This document shows, piece by piece, positions 1-8,904 of a DNA stretch of 64,000 bases. Each line of letters opens with the position of its first letter. Within the stretch, counting starts at the first letter, position 1. Origin of the DNA: Acidobacteriota bacterium. GTDB taxonomy: Bacteria > Acidobacteriota > Terriglobia > Terriglobales > Acidobacteriaceae. The stretch spans positions 1-64,000 of the forward strand of contig JAEYQK010000109.1 in NCBI GenBank assembly GCA_023410055.1, in the 5' to 3' direction. Both the position numbers and the translations under genes were made by a program. A model generated the notes under the pieces. That model made no database searches, was not told the DNA's origin, and worked only from the letters and a program-made list of their open reading frames with translations.

Positions 1-1
1 G

Positions 2-751
2 ATGGAGATAGGCTCGATGCTAGATATTGGCGCCGGTCCGGGGACGTCGATGTGGGCCGCCAGCGAGTTCTTCCCATCTGTTCAGCGATTCACGTTGATT
101 GAGCGAGACCGCGAGCTTGCCGAACTAGGCCGCAGCCTTGCGGGCTACAGCTCAAACGAAGCTGTTCGCGGCGCACGCTGGGAGCATCGGGATATCACTG
201 ACCCGATCGAGTTTGAACCGCACGATCTCGTGTTGCTGTCGTATGTGATCGGAGAACTAAGCAGCGCGGCGGCTGAGAGAGTGTTACGTGCGGCATGGTT
301 GAAGACGGCCAAAATGCTGATCGTGATCGAGCCCGGCACGCCGCGCAATTTCGCGCGGCTCGCAGTAGCACGTTCATTGTTGATCGATGTCGGCGGATAT
401 CCCGCCGCTCCGTGTCCTCATGCGGCGCAGTGTCCGATGGCAGCGGCGGGGGACTGGTGTCACTTTTCGGAGCGCCTCCAACGAACGGCCGAGCACCGCC
501 GCGCAAAAGGTGGGGCGTTGGGCTACGAAGATGAGAAGTTCTCTTATTTCGCGGTCGGGAAGACTGCCGTCGAGCACGCCCAGGCTAGGATCGTGCGCCA
601 TCCGATGAAACACAAAGGGCATGTCCAGATGACGCTCTGTACTCCGGATGGAATACAGCGTCAGACTGTCTCGAAGTCCCAGAAAGAAGCGTATCGAGAG
701 GCGCGTGACGCCGAGTGGGGGGACGCTTGGGGCTGGCGCACGGAGAAGTAG
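2..751 (+). CDS. Rsm22-like small ribosomal subunit methyltransferase, 5' partial
   Basis: The frame is open from the left edge and opens directly on a SAM-binding loop (LDIGAGPGTS, residues 7-16), so the N-terminal helical part of the family lies outside the window. The family (mitochondrial Rsm22/METTL17 and bacterial relatives) has a class I SAM-methyltransferase fold and associates with the small ribosomal subunit. Four cysteines (C138, C144, C153 and C213 in the visible part) match the cluster that binds 4Fe-4S in this family; the first three lie in a CPH..CPM..WCHF segment typical of it. The visible 249 residues cover the catalytic fold and the C-terminus ending in WGWRTEK. Whether the bacterial proteins really methylate rRNA is not settled, so the name is by family. 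Confidence 0.85.
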   Translation: MEIGSMLDIGAGPGTSMWAASEFFPSVQRFTLIERDRELAELGRSLAGYSSNEAVRGARWEHRDITDPIEFEPHDLVLLSYVIGELSSAAAERVLRAAWLKTAKMLIVIEPGTPRNFARLAVARSLLIDVGGYPAAPCPHAAQCPMAAAGDWCHFSERLQRTAEHRRAKGGALGYEDEKFSYFAVGKTAVEHAQARIVRHPMKHKGHVQMTLCTPDGIQRQTVSKSQKEAYREARDAEWGDAWGWRTEK

Positions 752-850
752 CGCGATTCGCGCGAGAGTACCTTTTTCCTGTCGGAGCAACCAGGTACCA
801 ACATTTACATCTCTCTAGTAGAGCGAGTTGCGCCACTTCCGGAGCTGCCT

Positions 851-1024
851 ATGCACAACTGCCTCCAGAAGGACTCGCATAAGAACGGCGAAACAATTGT
901 CGAGTACGTTCTGATGCTGGCACTTATCTACTTGATCGCGATGTTCGCCGACTCAACGGTGGGAGAACGCGCAAGCACAGTATTCGGCCAGGTCAGCAAC
1001 TCGTTTTTTGGTCTTGTTCGCTAG
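851..1024 (+). CDS. Flp-type pilin-like small protein
   Basis: This 57-residue protein has a short charged leader, then G13-E-T-I-V-E18-Y19 followed by a hydrophobic helix (about residues 20-33). G followed by four residues and EY is the prepilin-peptidase site of Flp/Fap pilins, with cleavage expected after G13. The mature peptide of about 44 residues fits the Flp family. No tad/cpa assembly gene lies in the window, so it is a solo pilin here and would depend on machinery elsewhere. Only a weak Shine-Dalgarno (GGAGC, 841-845) precedes the ATG. The family call rests on the motif and length alone. Confidence 0.6.
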   Translation: MHNCLQKDSHKNGETIVEYVLMLALIYLIAMFADSTVGERASTVFGQVSNSFFGLVR

Positions 1025-1068
1025 TCCCTTCTCTCTTTCGAGCACCGCCATCTCTGGCGGAAGGCAAT

Positions 1069-1152
1069 TTACTGCCTGATCGTCAAGACCAGAACCATCA
1101 GTGCCGTAAGGAACAAAAACGGGATCACTTCGCCAATCGCAACAGAGTTCAT
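1069..1152 (-). CDS. Possible 27-residue single-helix membrane peptide
   Basis: A short minus-strand frame from ATG at 1152 to TAA at 1069 encodes a peptide with a polar start (MNSVAIGE), one hydrophobic helix (residues 9-24) and a charged end (TIRQ). It lies just downstream of the pilin-like gene in the opposite orientation. Only a weak GAG precedes the start, so it may be chance. No homologue is recognised. Confidence 0.2.
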   Translation of the reverse strand: MNSVAIGEVIPFLFLTALMVLVLTIRQ

Positions 1153-1511
1153 CTCAGCAAACTCAATCCAGCAATATTGTCTTCGTGATCTACGATACAG
1201 GTGCTCCGCTGCGAGTTGATTGCGAGAGGGAGCTAAGAATTCGGCTGCGCGGAAGCAGCTTGATCGAGTATGCGCGACTTCTCAACCGCAACTGCTGTCG
1301 CGTTAACTGATTGAATCTTCTGCACGATTGGATGACGTGCGCGCCTCGAAGTACGGAAATCCATATGCCCTACGTAGGAATGTATGAAAAAGCGTAAGGA
1401 ATTCCCGCGCCATGCTTGTAAGCTGTTGAATCTGCAAGGCTTTATAGGTTTGTTTCTGGCCAGCAGAATGCATTGTGTATTTGCCTCGAGTGTAATTTCC
1501 CAGGAGGACAG
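1153..1511. other. Intergenic stretch before the TonB-dependent receptor
   Basis: About 360 bases without a convincing gene. The only clear signal is the AGGAGG ribosome-binding site at 1502-1507, which fixes the start of the next gene. No repeat or hairpin of note was seen. Confidence 0.5.
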
Positions 1512-4500
1512 ATGCACATCTCTACCTTATTCCGAAAGTGCTGGGGCGCTGTGATCCTTGCATTGCTTCTGGCCAGCTTGCCGATTGTGGGCCAAGAGCG
1601 ATTCGGTGGCGTGTCCGGAACGGTGAAAGATCCGACCGGCGCGCTGATAGCAGACGCTTCGGTGAAGATTCTGAACACCGAAACAAATCGTGTTCGAACA
1701 ACCAAGACCAGAGCCGACGGGACGTTTATGGTTCTAGACATCGATCCCGGTCGCTACACGGTAACAGTCGAAAAAGAGGGTTTTAGCAAGTATGAGGGCG
1801 GCAACGTCCTGGTGCTTCTCGGAAAAAATTCCAACCTCGACGTATCCCTGAAGGTTGGCTCCGCAACCGAAGTCGTTGAGGTTTCCGCAGCTGCACAGGC
1901 TATTGACGTCAGCAGCACGACTGTCGCACACAACGTCACAGCCGAAGAAATCGCTCACCTGCCCAAGGGACGCAATTTTCAGGAAATCGCGATTTTCTCG
2001 CCCTCAGTCAACACAGGTGCGATCGAAGGCGGATACCAGATCAATGGCGCCAGTTCTGCCGAGAACTCGTATTACATCGACGGCGTCGCTACCAACAGCG
2101 TAATCGACGGTTCCGCACGCCAGAACGCGACGTTTGATTACGTCCAGGAAGTTCAGGTGAAGACCACCGGGCTTGATGCCGAGTACGGTGGAGCGTTGGG
2201 CGGTGTGGTTAGCGCCATCACGAAGTCGGGCGGGAATGCCTTCCACGGTGACGTTCACTACTACTACTACGGCAATCTACTGAATGCTGGACCCGGTAAG
2301 CGACTCGAGGTCGATCCCGACCCTGCAGCCAATACCGTTCCTGCGGTGCAGTACATTCAGGACAGCGTCTTCAAAAACGACAATCACGAGTTCGGCGGCA
2401 CCTTCGGTGGCCCCATCGTGAAGGATAAACTCTGGTTCTTCACCGCGGCGTCTCCCCGCTGGCAGCGTCGAAGCTCCGATTATCAGTTTACCGACGGCCC
2501 CGGCACCATGAACCAGAAGTCGAACTTCATGAACTGGTTCAACAAGCTGTCTTGGGACCCCACCAGCCGCATTCACACCAACTTCACTTACCTCTACACC
2601 CCGACGTATGCGACCGGGGGCCTGTACGCCTACGATGGCTTTGCTGCCAACGCGAGCACAAACACAACTGAGAACGCGGCCATCTCCGGCATGCGCGGCT
2701 ATGCGCAGGCAGAGAACAGCCTAACTGGGCAAGTCGATATCACCCTGACCAACTCTTCGTTGCTGAGCATCAAGGGTGGCCGGTACTACCTGAACTACAA
2801 GGAAAACGGGATTCCCGCCACGGAACGGTGGATTTGGTCGGGCTCCTCGACAATGTTCCCCGAGGCTCCGCAGCATCCGGATGGTTACGCTACCCCCTCC
2901 TCGGCGAGGATCTACCATGACAAGACGACCCGCGCGTACGTGCAGGCCGACTTCAGTCAAATTGTCAAATTCGGCGGTCAGCACAACTTCAAGTTCGGCG
3001 CCGGTACCTTCAAGAACGTCAATAACGTCTATAACGATTGGTTCGGTAAAGACGGTCGTGTCACCATCTACTGGGACCAGGGTTATGACCAGTTCGGCGA
3101 CGGCTCCAACTTGCGCGGTCAGTACGGTTTCTACACGCTGGAGTGGGGCGGCACGATCGGGAACGTAGGTTCCAGCATCACCCATATCTACCTTCAGGAT
3201 TCGTGGAAACCTTTCAAACGCTTGACCATTAATCCTGGGGTTCGCTTAGAAAAGGAACTGATTCCGGCCTTCGCCAACCCGGCCACCTATGATCAATACT
3301 TGGCGCATCCTGTTGCGGCACAGTTCGGATTCGGGGACAAGATTGCTCCTCGTATCGGCGCCAGCTTGGACCTCCTTGGAAACGGCAAGATCAAGATATC
3401 CGGCGGCTGGGCCCGTTTCTTTGACTGGACGAAGTACGACCTGATGCGTGGCAGCTTCGGTGGCGACGTCTGGCACATGTACTATCGGACCCTTGATTCG
3501 GCTGACCAGGCATTCTTGGACAGCATCAACTACGACAACATGCCCGGTACCAACATCCGTCGCAATTCTTCAGGCGCGACGGTTCCGTTCCGCAACCGCC
3601 GCGTCTCCTACATCGAGGATGTTGACAAGAACATCAAGCCGATGAGCCAGGACGTGCTCAACGCTGGCGTGGAATGGGAGATCCATAGGGACCTGGTCTT
3701 CACTGGCCGTTACATACGCACGAAACTCAACAGGACTATTGAAGACCTTGGCGCGCTCGACGCCAACGGCGACGAGGCATACGTGATCGGTAATCCTGGA
3801 GAAGGTGCAAACGTTATTGCTCCTGCTTCGGGTGCCACATGTACGGTCGTCGTCGGCGAAAGTTGCGCAGTAAAAATGCCGCCGCCCAAGCGCGTTTACG
3901 ACGCCATGGAACTTTCCATCGCGCGGCGCTTTGGTAGAGGCATTTTGTTTAACGCTGGTTATGTCTATAGCCGGTTGTGGGGCAACTATTCCGGCATCCA
4001 GAGCACCGACGAAATCCGCCCGCCGGGAGTCGGTAACTTTGCGGGCAACCAGGCCTTTGTCGGACAATCGTATCGTCCTGCCGGCAACGCGAACCGTTAC
4101 TACGATCTCGACGAGGCCTTCTACGATGCCCACGGACACACCGGCGTCTACGGCCTCCTTCCGACGGACCGCCCACACGTGTTCAAGTTCTACGGTGCGA
4201 AGCAGTTCAAGTTCGGCACCGAGATCGGAACGTTCTTCCGCGTGATGAGCGGAACACCGGTTACCACTCAGGTGGTCAGCCTTAACCAGATTCCGCTGTA
4301 CGTAGAGGGCCGCGGTGATCTGGGCCGCACGCCTGTGGTTAGCCAGACGGACCTTCAGGTTGCACACGAATTGAAGCTCGGTAAGAGTGAATCCAAGAAG
4401 CTCCGTCTCGAGTTCAACATGATGAACCTCTTCAATCAGAAGACGGCCCAGTTCGTTTGGGACCGCTACAACCGGGAAGATTATTCCGATTCGACCGGTA

Positions 4501-4664
4501 TTAACCTGTCCCACACCAACTTGGACAACGGCTTCGATTGGAAGGCCATGGTTGCGGCCAACGAAGCCGCGACCCCTGGCAAGACTATTGATCCGCGCTA
4601 CGGTAAGCAGGCGATGTTTAGCCCTGGCTTCCAAGGTCGCTTTGCAGTGAAGTTCATCTTCTAG
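1512..4664 (+). CDS. TonB-dependent receptor with N-terminal carboxypeptidase-regulatory domain
   Basis: The start is the ATG at 1512, five bases after AGGAGG; upstream in-frame codons lack such a site. The 1050-residue product begins with a signal peptide (hydrophobic residues 8-24, ending ..PIVGQ). A carboxypeptidase-regulatory-like beta-sandwich follows at about 30-110 (VSGTVKDPTGALIADASVKI), then a plug domain (about 120-240) and a long outer-membrane beta-barrel rich in aromatic residues. It ends in phenylalanine (FAVKFIF), as expected for a BAM-inserted barrel. This architecture is greatly expanded in acidobacteria and is usually assigned to uptake of large substrates such as oligosaccharides; the ligand cannot be read from the sequence. 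The gene is monocistronic, closed by the terminator at 4699-4726. Confidence 0.9.
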   Translation: MHISTLFRKCWGAVILALLLASLPIVGQERFGGVSGTVKDPTGALIADASVKILNTETNRVRTTKTRADGTFMVLDIDPGRYTVTVEKEGFSKYEGGNVLVLLGKNSNLDVSLKVGSATEVVEVSAAAQAIDVSSTTVAHNVTAEEIAHLPKGRNFQEIAIFSPSVNTGAIEGGYQINGASSAENSYYIDGVATNSVIDGSARQNATFDYVQEVQVKTTGLDAEYGGALGGVVSAITKSGGNAFHGDVHYYYYGNLLNAGPGKRLEVDPDPAANTVPAVQYIQDSVFKNDNHEFGGTFGGPIVKDKLWFFTAASPRWQRRSSDYQFTDGPGTMNQKSNFMNWFNKLSWDPTSRIHTNFTYLYTPTYATGGLYAYDGFAANASTNTTENAAISGMRGYAQAENSLTGQVDITLTNSSLLSIKGGRYYLNYKENGIPATERWIWSGSSTMFPEAPQHPDGYATPSSARIYHDKTTRAYVQADFSQIVKFGGQHNFKFGAGTFKNVNNVYNDWFGKDGRVTIYWDQGYDQFGDGSNLRGQYGFYTLEWGGTIGNVGSSITHIYLQDSWKPFKRLTINPGVRLEKELIPAFANPATYDQYLAHPVAAQFGFGDKIAPRIGASLDLLGNGKIKISGGWARFFDWTKYDLMRGSFGGDVWHMYYRTLDSADQAFLDSINYDNMPGTNIRRNSSGATVPFRNRRVSYIEDVDKNIKPMSQDVLNAGVEWEIHRDLVFTGRYIRTKLNRTIEDLGALDANGDEAYVIGNPGEGANVIAPASGATCTVVVGESCAVKMPPPKRVYDAMELSIARRFGRGILFNAGYVYSRLWGNYSGIQSTDEIRPPGVGNFAGNQAFVGQSYRPAGNANRYYDLDEAFYDAHGHTGVYGLLPTDRPHVFKFYGAKQFKFGTEIGTFFRVMSGTPVTTQVVSLNQIPLYVEGRGDLGRTPVVSQTDLQVAHELKLGKSESKKLRLEFNMMNLFNQKTAQFVWDRYNREDYSDSTGINLSHTNLDNGFDWKAMVAANEAATPGKTIDPRYGKQAMFSPGFQGRFAVKFIF

Positions 4665-4698
4665 AAAGAAATTTAGAAATATCGAACTGAATCGTTTT

Positions 4699-4726
4699 GG
4701 GGAGCCGAAAGGCTCCCCGGTTTTTT
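4699..4726 (+). terminator. Rho-independent terminator after the TonB-dependent receptor
   Basis: A perfect 8-bp stem GGGGAGCC / GGCTCCCC around a GAAA tetraloop is followed two bases later by six T. It lies 35 bases past the stop codon. Confidence 0.9.
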
Positions 4727-4822
4727 GTGCAAGATGACCGAGGTCAGCATAACCTCGTTATCTAAGTTGACCCTAGCAGCAAACGGGGCCTAACATTGTC
4801 TCGCCCGTATTTCTAAGGGGAT

Positions 4823-7270
4823 TTGTCATTGATCGGCCTGGAGATCTCTCATTATCGCGTCCTGAGCAAGATCGGGAGCGGTGGTATGGGACTCGTCTAC
4901 GAGGCCGAGGACACGCGACTGGGGCGGCGTGTCGCCTTGAAGTTTCTTCCTGAACATCTTTGTAGTGACGATCGCGCTTCGGGGCGGTTCCAGCGTGAGG
5001 CACAGGCTGCTTCGTCGCTGAATCACCCGAACATCTGTACGATCTACGATATTGGTCAGTGGGGCGAACAGCCGTTTATCTCGATGGAGTTGCTTGAAGG
5101 CGAGAGCCTGAAGGAGCGCATCGAAGAGGGGCCTGTACCATTCAAGGAGTTGCTGGACATTGCCTTGCAGGTGTGCGATGCGCTTGAGGCCGCGCACGAC
5201 GGGGGAATCGTCCATCGCGATATCAAGCCCGGAAACATTTTCCTGACCACGCGCGGGCAGGTTAAGATCCTCGATTTCGGACTGGCCAAACTGGCGCCTT
5301 CGGAGACGGCATTGCTGGGGACCACGGCTCTCGCGGGCGGTGACGGGCGGCCATCCGACGAGACGCAGAGTCTCACGGCAGGCGGCGTTGTGCCGGGGAC
5401 TGCATTCTATATGTCACCGGAGCAGGCGCGCGGCGAGGCGGTTGACGCGCGGTCTGACATCTTTTCGCTTGGGACAGTCCTCTACGAGGCGGCGACTGGC
5501 AAGAAACCGTTCGCGAAAGAGACTTCGGCAAAGACGCTGGCAGACGTGATGGAACGTAGGCCGGTGTCGCCGCAGAAGATCAACCGACTGTTACCGCGCG
5601 AGTTCGAGATTGTCATCGGTAAGGCGCTGGAGAAGAAGCGCGAGAACCGTTACCAGAACATTCACGAGCTCCGTGCCGACCTGCAGAAGCTGAAGGAGGC
5701 GTCGGATTCTGACAATGTAGTGATCGCTAAGCCGCGGTCGGTTTCGCTGACTGCCCGGGCATCGAGCGTCTTTCGTCACACGGATCCTTCGACCTATTAT
5801 GTGCTCTTTGGGATGGGGGGCTTCTTCCTCACGATCTTCATCGTTCTGACGATTTGGTGGGCACACAACTTGCGGCAGCTTCGGGCGGGTCCGCTGAAGA
5901 ATAACGCGCTTGCCGTGCTGCCCTTTCAGAATGCGAGCGGTGACAAGAATGCTGATTTCCTGAAGGTCGCACTGGCCGACGAACTCACCAACATTTTGAC
6001 GTACACGCCTTCGCTAGAGGTGCGGCCTGTTCCGACCAAGCTGAAAGATGTCGACGCTGAGCAGGCAGGACACGAGTTGAAGGTGGCGTACGTGGTGACG
6101 GGGCACTACCTGCGTGAGGGCGGAAACCTCGTGATCACGCTGGAGACCATCGACGTCAAGACTGATCGGATGCTCTGGCAGACGACGATTAGGGTGCCGG
6201 CACATGATTCGATTCAGTTGCAGACCCAACTGGAGGGACAGGTCAGGCAAGGCCTGCTGCCGGTGCTGGGGGCCGCTGCGGGTTCAATGGAAACGGCGAC
6301 GAAACCGAAAAATCCCGAGGCATACGACCTGTATCTTCGCGCTGCCGCGGTGGCGCATGATCCGTTGCCCAACAAGCATGCGATCACGATGCTGGAGCAC
6401 TCGGTTGCGCTTGATTCTACTTATGCGCCAGCATGGGACGCCCTTGGCTTCCGCTACTACTACGACTCGCAGTATTCGACTGGTGGCGAAATTGTGTTCG
6501 ATCGCGCAGCGCAGGCATACGAAAAGGCGCTGACGCTCGATCCGAATTACATTACGGCGTACGCACATCTGGCGAGGAGTCACGCCGAGCGCGGCAGCAT
6601 CGATCAGGCCTATCTAGAGGCGGAGCAATTGCTCAAGATGAGGCCGGACAGCTCGCAGTCGCATTTCACGATGGCATACGTGCTGCGCTACGCCGGGCTG
6701 CTGGGTGAGGCAGGCCAGGAGTGTGATACGGCCTTGTCGCTGGATCCCGGGAACTATGGGCTGCGTTCGTGTGCATTTGCGTTCTTCGAACAAGGAAAGA
6801 CGCAACGCGCAATTGACTATCTGTCGCTTGACGCGGGTTCGGACTGGTACAGAAACGTTTTGCCGGCGGTGCTACTACGTCAAGGCACGCTAGATCAGGC
6901 GCGCGAGGCTTCGAGGCAGATGACCAACAATCAGGTTTGGTTCGGCAATCTGCTTCAGGCGTGCGTGGGCGTACGCCCTGCGGCAGATTTGCCGGACATG
7001 GTTGGCGATTCAGCTGTCGCATTGCTATCGCAGCGCGACCCGGAATTCAGGTACTACCAGGGATCGATCCTTGCCTACTGTGGGCAGTCGAATACAGCCA
7101 CGCAACTGATCAAGAGCGCTATCGATCAGAACTACTGCGCTTCGGCCGCGCTCGACTATGATCCCATGCTGCAGAAGCTGCGCTTGTCGGCCGACTTTAC
7201 CGACTTGCGCAAAGCGTCGCTCGATTGCCAAAGAAGGTTCTTGACGGTCAAGAATCAGGCAAGGCAGTAA
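4823..7270 (+). CDS. Transmembrane Ser/Thr protein kinase with FlgO-like and TPR domains
   Basis: An 815-residue kinase of the bacterial Hanks type. Kinase signatures are complete: glycine loop GSGGMG (18-23), K40 in VALKF, HRDIKPGN with D133, DFG at 151-153 and SPE at 198-200. A single membrane helix lies at about 326-348. The outer part opens with an FlgO-like segment (about 360-490: NALAVLPFQNASGD) and continues with TPR repeats to about residue 720. The kinase faces the cytoplasm and the TPR part the periplasm, so it may sense an outside signal or assemble a complex. The start is TTG: either 4823, or 4829, which is better spaced (8 bases) from AAGGGG at 4815-4820. Confidence 0.9.
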   Translation: MSLIGLEISHYRVLSKIGSGGMGLVYEAEDTRLGRRVALKFLPEHLCSDDRASGRFQREAQAASSLNHPNICTIYDIGQWGEQPFISMELLEGESLKERIEEGPVPFKELLDIALQVCDALEAAHDGGIVHRDIKPGNIFLTTRGQVKILDFGLAKLAPSETALLGTTALAGGDGRPSDETQSLTAGGVVPGTAFYMSPEQARGEAVDARSDIFSLGTVLYEAATGKKPFAKETSAKTLADVMERRPVSPQKINRLLPREFEIVIGKALEKKRENRYQNIHELRADLQKLKEASDSDNVVIAKPRSVSLTARASSVFRHTDPSTYYVLFGMGGFFLTIFIVLTIWWAHNLRQLRAGPLKNNALAVLPFQNASGDKNADFLKVALADELTNILTYTPSLEVRPVPTKLKDVDAEQAGHELKVAYVVTGHYLREGGNLVITLETIDVKTDRMLWQTTIRVPAHDSIQLQTQLEGQVRQGLLPVLGAAAGSMETATKPKNPEAYDLYLRAAAVAHDPLPNKHAITMLEHSVALDSTYAPAWDALGFRYYYDSQYSTGGEIVFDRAAQAYEKALTLDPNYITAYAHLARSHAERGSIDQAYLEAEQLLKMRPDSSQSHFTMAYVLRYAGLLGEAGQECDTALSLDPGNYGLRSCAFAFFEQGKTQRAIDYLSLDAGSDWYRNVLPAVLLRQGTLDQAREASRQMTNNQVWFGNLLQACVGVRPAADLPDMVGDSAVALLSQRDPEFRYYQGSILAYCGQSNTATQLIKSAIDQNYCASAALDYDPMLQKLRLSADFTDLRKASLDCQRRFLTVKNQARQ

Positions 7271-7274
7271 GAGG

Positions 7275-7309
7275 CAGTACCTGGTATCGAGTACCTAGTT
7301 GCTAGTTGT
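7275..7309. repeat. Degenerate GTAC heptamer repeat
   Basis: Short array of (A/G)GTACCT-like heptamers directly after the kinase stop. It is the weakest of six loci of one family (see 13353, 16302, 17355, 18206, 55564). Confidence 0.6.
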
Positions 7310-7329
7310 TGAGCGATCTTCATGCACTT

Positions 7330-8478
7330 CTAGAAGTGCTCATCTAGTACATCCAGCTCTGAGGGCCGTATTCTGCGGGCAGCCTTCTCCCAGGCGCTTG
7401 TTTGCCAGTTGTCCTTTGCGTTTTCGGGCGGGAACCACGATGGTATGTCGAGCAGGAGATATCGCGCGAGGGCGTTTACGTAGGGCTCATAGAGATGCCG
7501 TAGTTCGGCAAGGTGAGCCTCGGCGGCTTCCGTAAACCGGAAGCGGGCACCGGATTGAGCCAGCGTGTCGCAGAGGCGAACGAAGTCGCCGTGGGTCAGG
7601 CGGTCGGGGACCACAGGTTCGGGTTTCGTCAGCAGAACTTGCGTAAGGTCGACGACGGCGTGGCGCGCCATGGCGAACGTTAACTGAGCCTGGCGTGTGG
7701 GGATGCCGTCGATTCCGACGATGATCAGAGCACAAACGTCGGCGATGGTCGTGAGTGCCGCGAGCCAGGATTCGTTGTCGTGCTGGGAGCGATAGAGTGC
7801 TAGCAGCGGGAAAGAGATGTGGCTTTCCAGGATGGAGGCAGACCAGTGGTCCCACTCGCGCAAAAGGGAGACGACCTCGCTCGGTTCAGGATTCTCGAAG
7901 TAGCGGCGCATGAATTCAACGGCGCTGGAGGGCGAGCCGCAACGCGCATCCAGAAGGGAAATCGCCGTCTCGCGATTCGAGAATGCGGTATAAACCACAG
8001 GGATATAGCCGATGACCAGCGCCAGGAAACCGAATCCGGTGGCTGCTTCCACAACCGCCAGAATGCGAGATGCGAGCGTGGTCGGCATGACGTCGCCGAG
8101 ACCTAGCGTCGTGAACGTCGTCCCGCTGAAATAGAGATCCAGCCAGAAGTCGTGGTGCATTGCGGGGAGCTGCGCGTGGAGCTGCGATCCGTACGCCCAC
8201 TGCGCGAGAGCGAAACCGAACGTCATTCCGACAGCCCAGATGCCCAGAAGCAAGATCAGCGACAGCGGTCCATAGAAGCCGAAAAACGATGATCGGCGCT
8301 TGCGCGATTTGATAAGGTGCTGCGCGGTCCAGCGCCAGGTCTTCCAGGAGATGCGGTAGTAGGCCCGGGTCAGGCGGAACTTTCGCGTCACACGACGCGG
8401 AAGGATGATGGTCTCGAAGGCGTCGAAGAGGACGATAGCGATGAGAGCGAAGCCGAGCGTGCCGACAAAGACGTGCAT
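7330..8478 (-). CDS. Two-helix ion channel protein with a non-canonical selectivity filter
   Basis: Start placed at ATG 8478 (MHVFVGTLGF), because the residues upstream are unlike a protein start. Helix 1 is at about 4-22, a second helix at about 75-100, then a pore loop with TTFTTLGLGDVMP and a third helix (VVEAATGFGFLALVIGYIPVVY). The arrangement is that of the Ion_trans_2 potassium-channel pore. The usual T-V-G-Y-G-D filter reads T-L-G-L-G-D, with leucine for tyrosine, so K+ selectivity is not assured. The C-terminal 210 residues are soluble, helical and unassigned. The gene is convergent with the kinase gene. The ligand or gating signal is unknown. Confidence 0.75.
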   Translation of the reverse strand: MHVFVGTLGFALIAIVLFDAFETIILPRRVTRKFRLTRAYYRISWKTWRWTAQHLIKSRKRRSSFFGFYGPLSLILLLGIWAVGMTFGFALAQWAYGSQLHAQLPAMHHDFWLDLYFSGTTFTTLGLGDVMPTTLASRILAVVEAATGFGFLALVIGYIPVVYTAFSNRETAISLLDARCGSPSSAVEFMRRYFENPEPSEVVSLLREWDHWSASILESHISFPLLALYRSQHDNESWLAALTTIADVCALIIVGIDGIPTRQAQLTFAMARHAVVDLTQVLLTKPEPVVPDRLTHGDFVRLCDTLAQSGARFRFTEAAEAHLAELRHLYEPYVNALARYLLLDIPSWFPPENAKDNWQTSAWEKAARRIRPSELDVLDEHF

Positions 8479-8512
8479 TGCTGGGATTCGATGCTTGGGA
8501 GCAAGTAAAGCT

Positions 8513-8551
8513 TCACCCCGCTCAAGCCAAATCGGACTTGAACGGGGCAGC
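8513..8551. repeat. REP-like imperfect palindrome, copy 1
   Basis: CCCCGCTCAAGCC and GGACTTGAACGGGGCA form an imperfect inverted repeat with a short centre. A near-identical arrangement lies at 12069-12104. Both copies sit next to gene ends or starts. Confidence 0.6.
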
Positions 8552-8562
8552 ACGTCATGATA

Positions 8563-8796
8563 CTAGTTCTGCGGCCAGGTTCGAAGTTGAGAGAGGCGGT
8601 TCACCCCCGCTCTCCGCAGCGCGAGCAGGACAGCAGTGACGACTGCCGCCGCCATAGTTCCCGCAACGAGTATGATCATGAACGTTCGCCCGTACTGGGC
8701 GAGCATTCCCACCTTGAGCATCACCACTCCGATTACGGCGCAGATCAGCGCCATAAAGACAATAGCCGTGAAGGGATACCGACAGCGTTCCCGCAT
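8563..8796 (-). CDS. Small two-helix membrane protein, unknown function
   Basis: Start is ATG 8796, five bases after GGAGG on the minus strand; an ATG at 8817 is in frame but unsupported. The 77-residue protein has two membrane helices (about 9-28 and 36-57) separated by a short KVGMLAQYGR loop, and a basic C-terminal tail. No family is recognised. It lies upstream of the channel gene on the same strand and divergent from the beta-lactamase gene. Confidence 0.6.
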   Translation of the reverse strand: MRERCRYPFTAIVFMALICAVIGVVMLKVGMLAQYGRTFMIILVAGTMAAAVVTAVLLALRRAGVNRLSQLRTWPQN

Positions 8797-8904
8797 ATAC
8801 ACCTCCGGGATGAGCACTGTTACCAGAGCTCGAAGTCAGATTGGCCCTAACGGGGTAGACAACGACTGGCGACGGATTGTTCCTGCCCGGTGTATCATTC
8901 CCCA

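Noticed and set aside
3570..4634. Long open frame opposite the TonB-dependent receptor
   Set aside because: It mirrors the codon pattern of the receptor, has no ribosome-binding site and its product has no protein family features.
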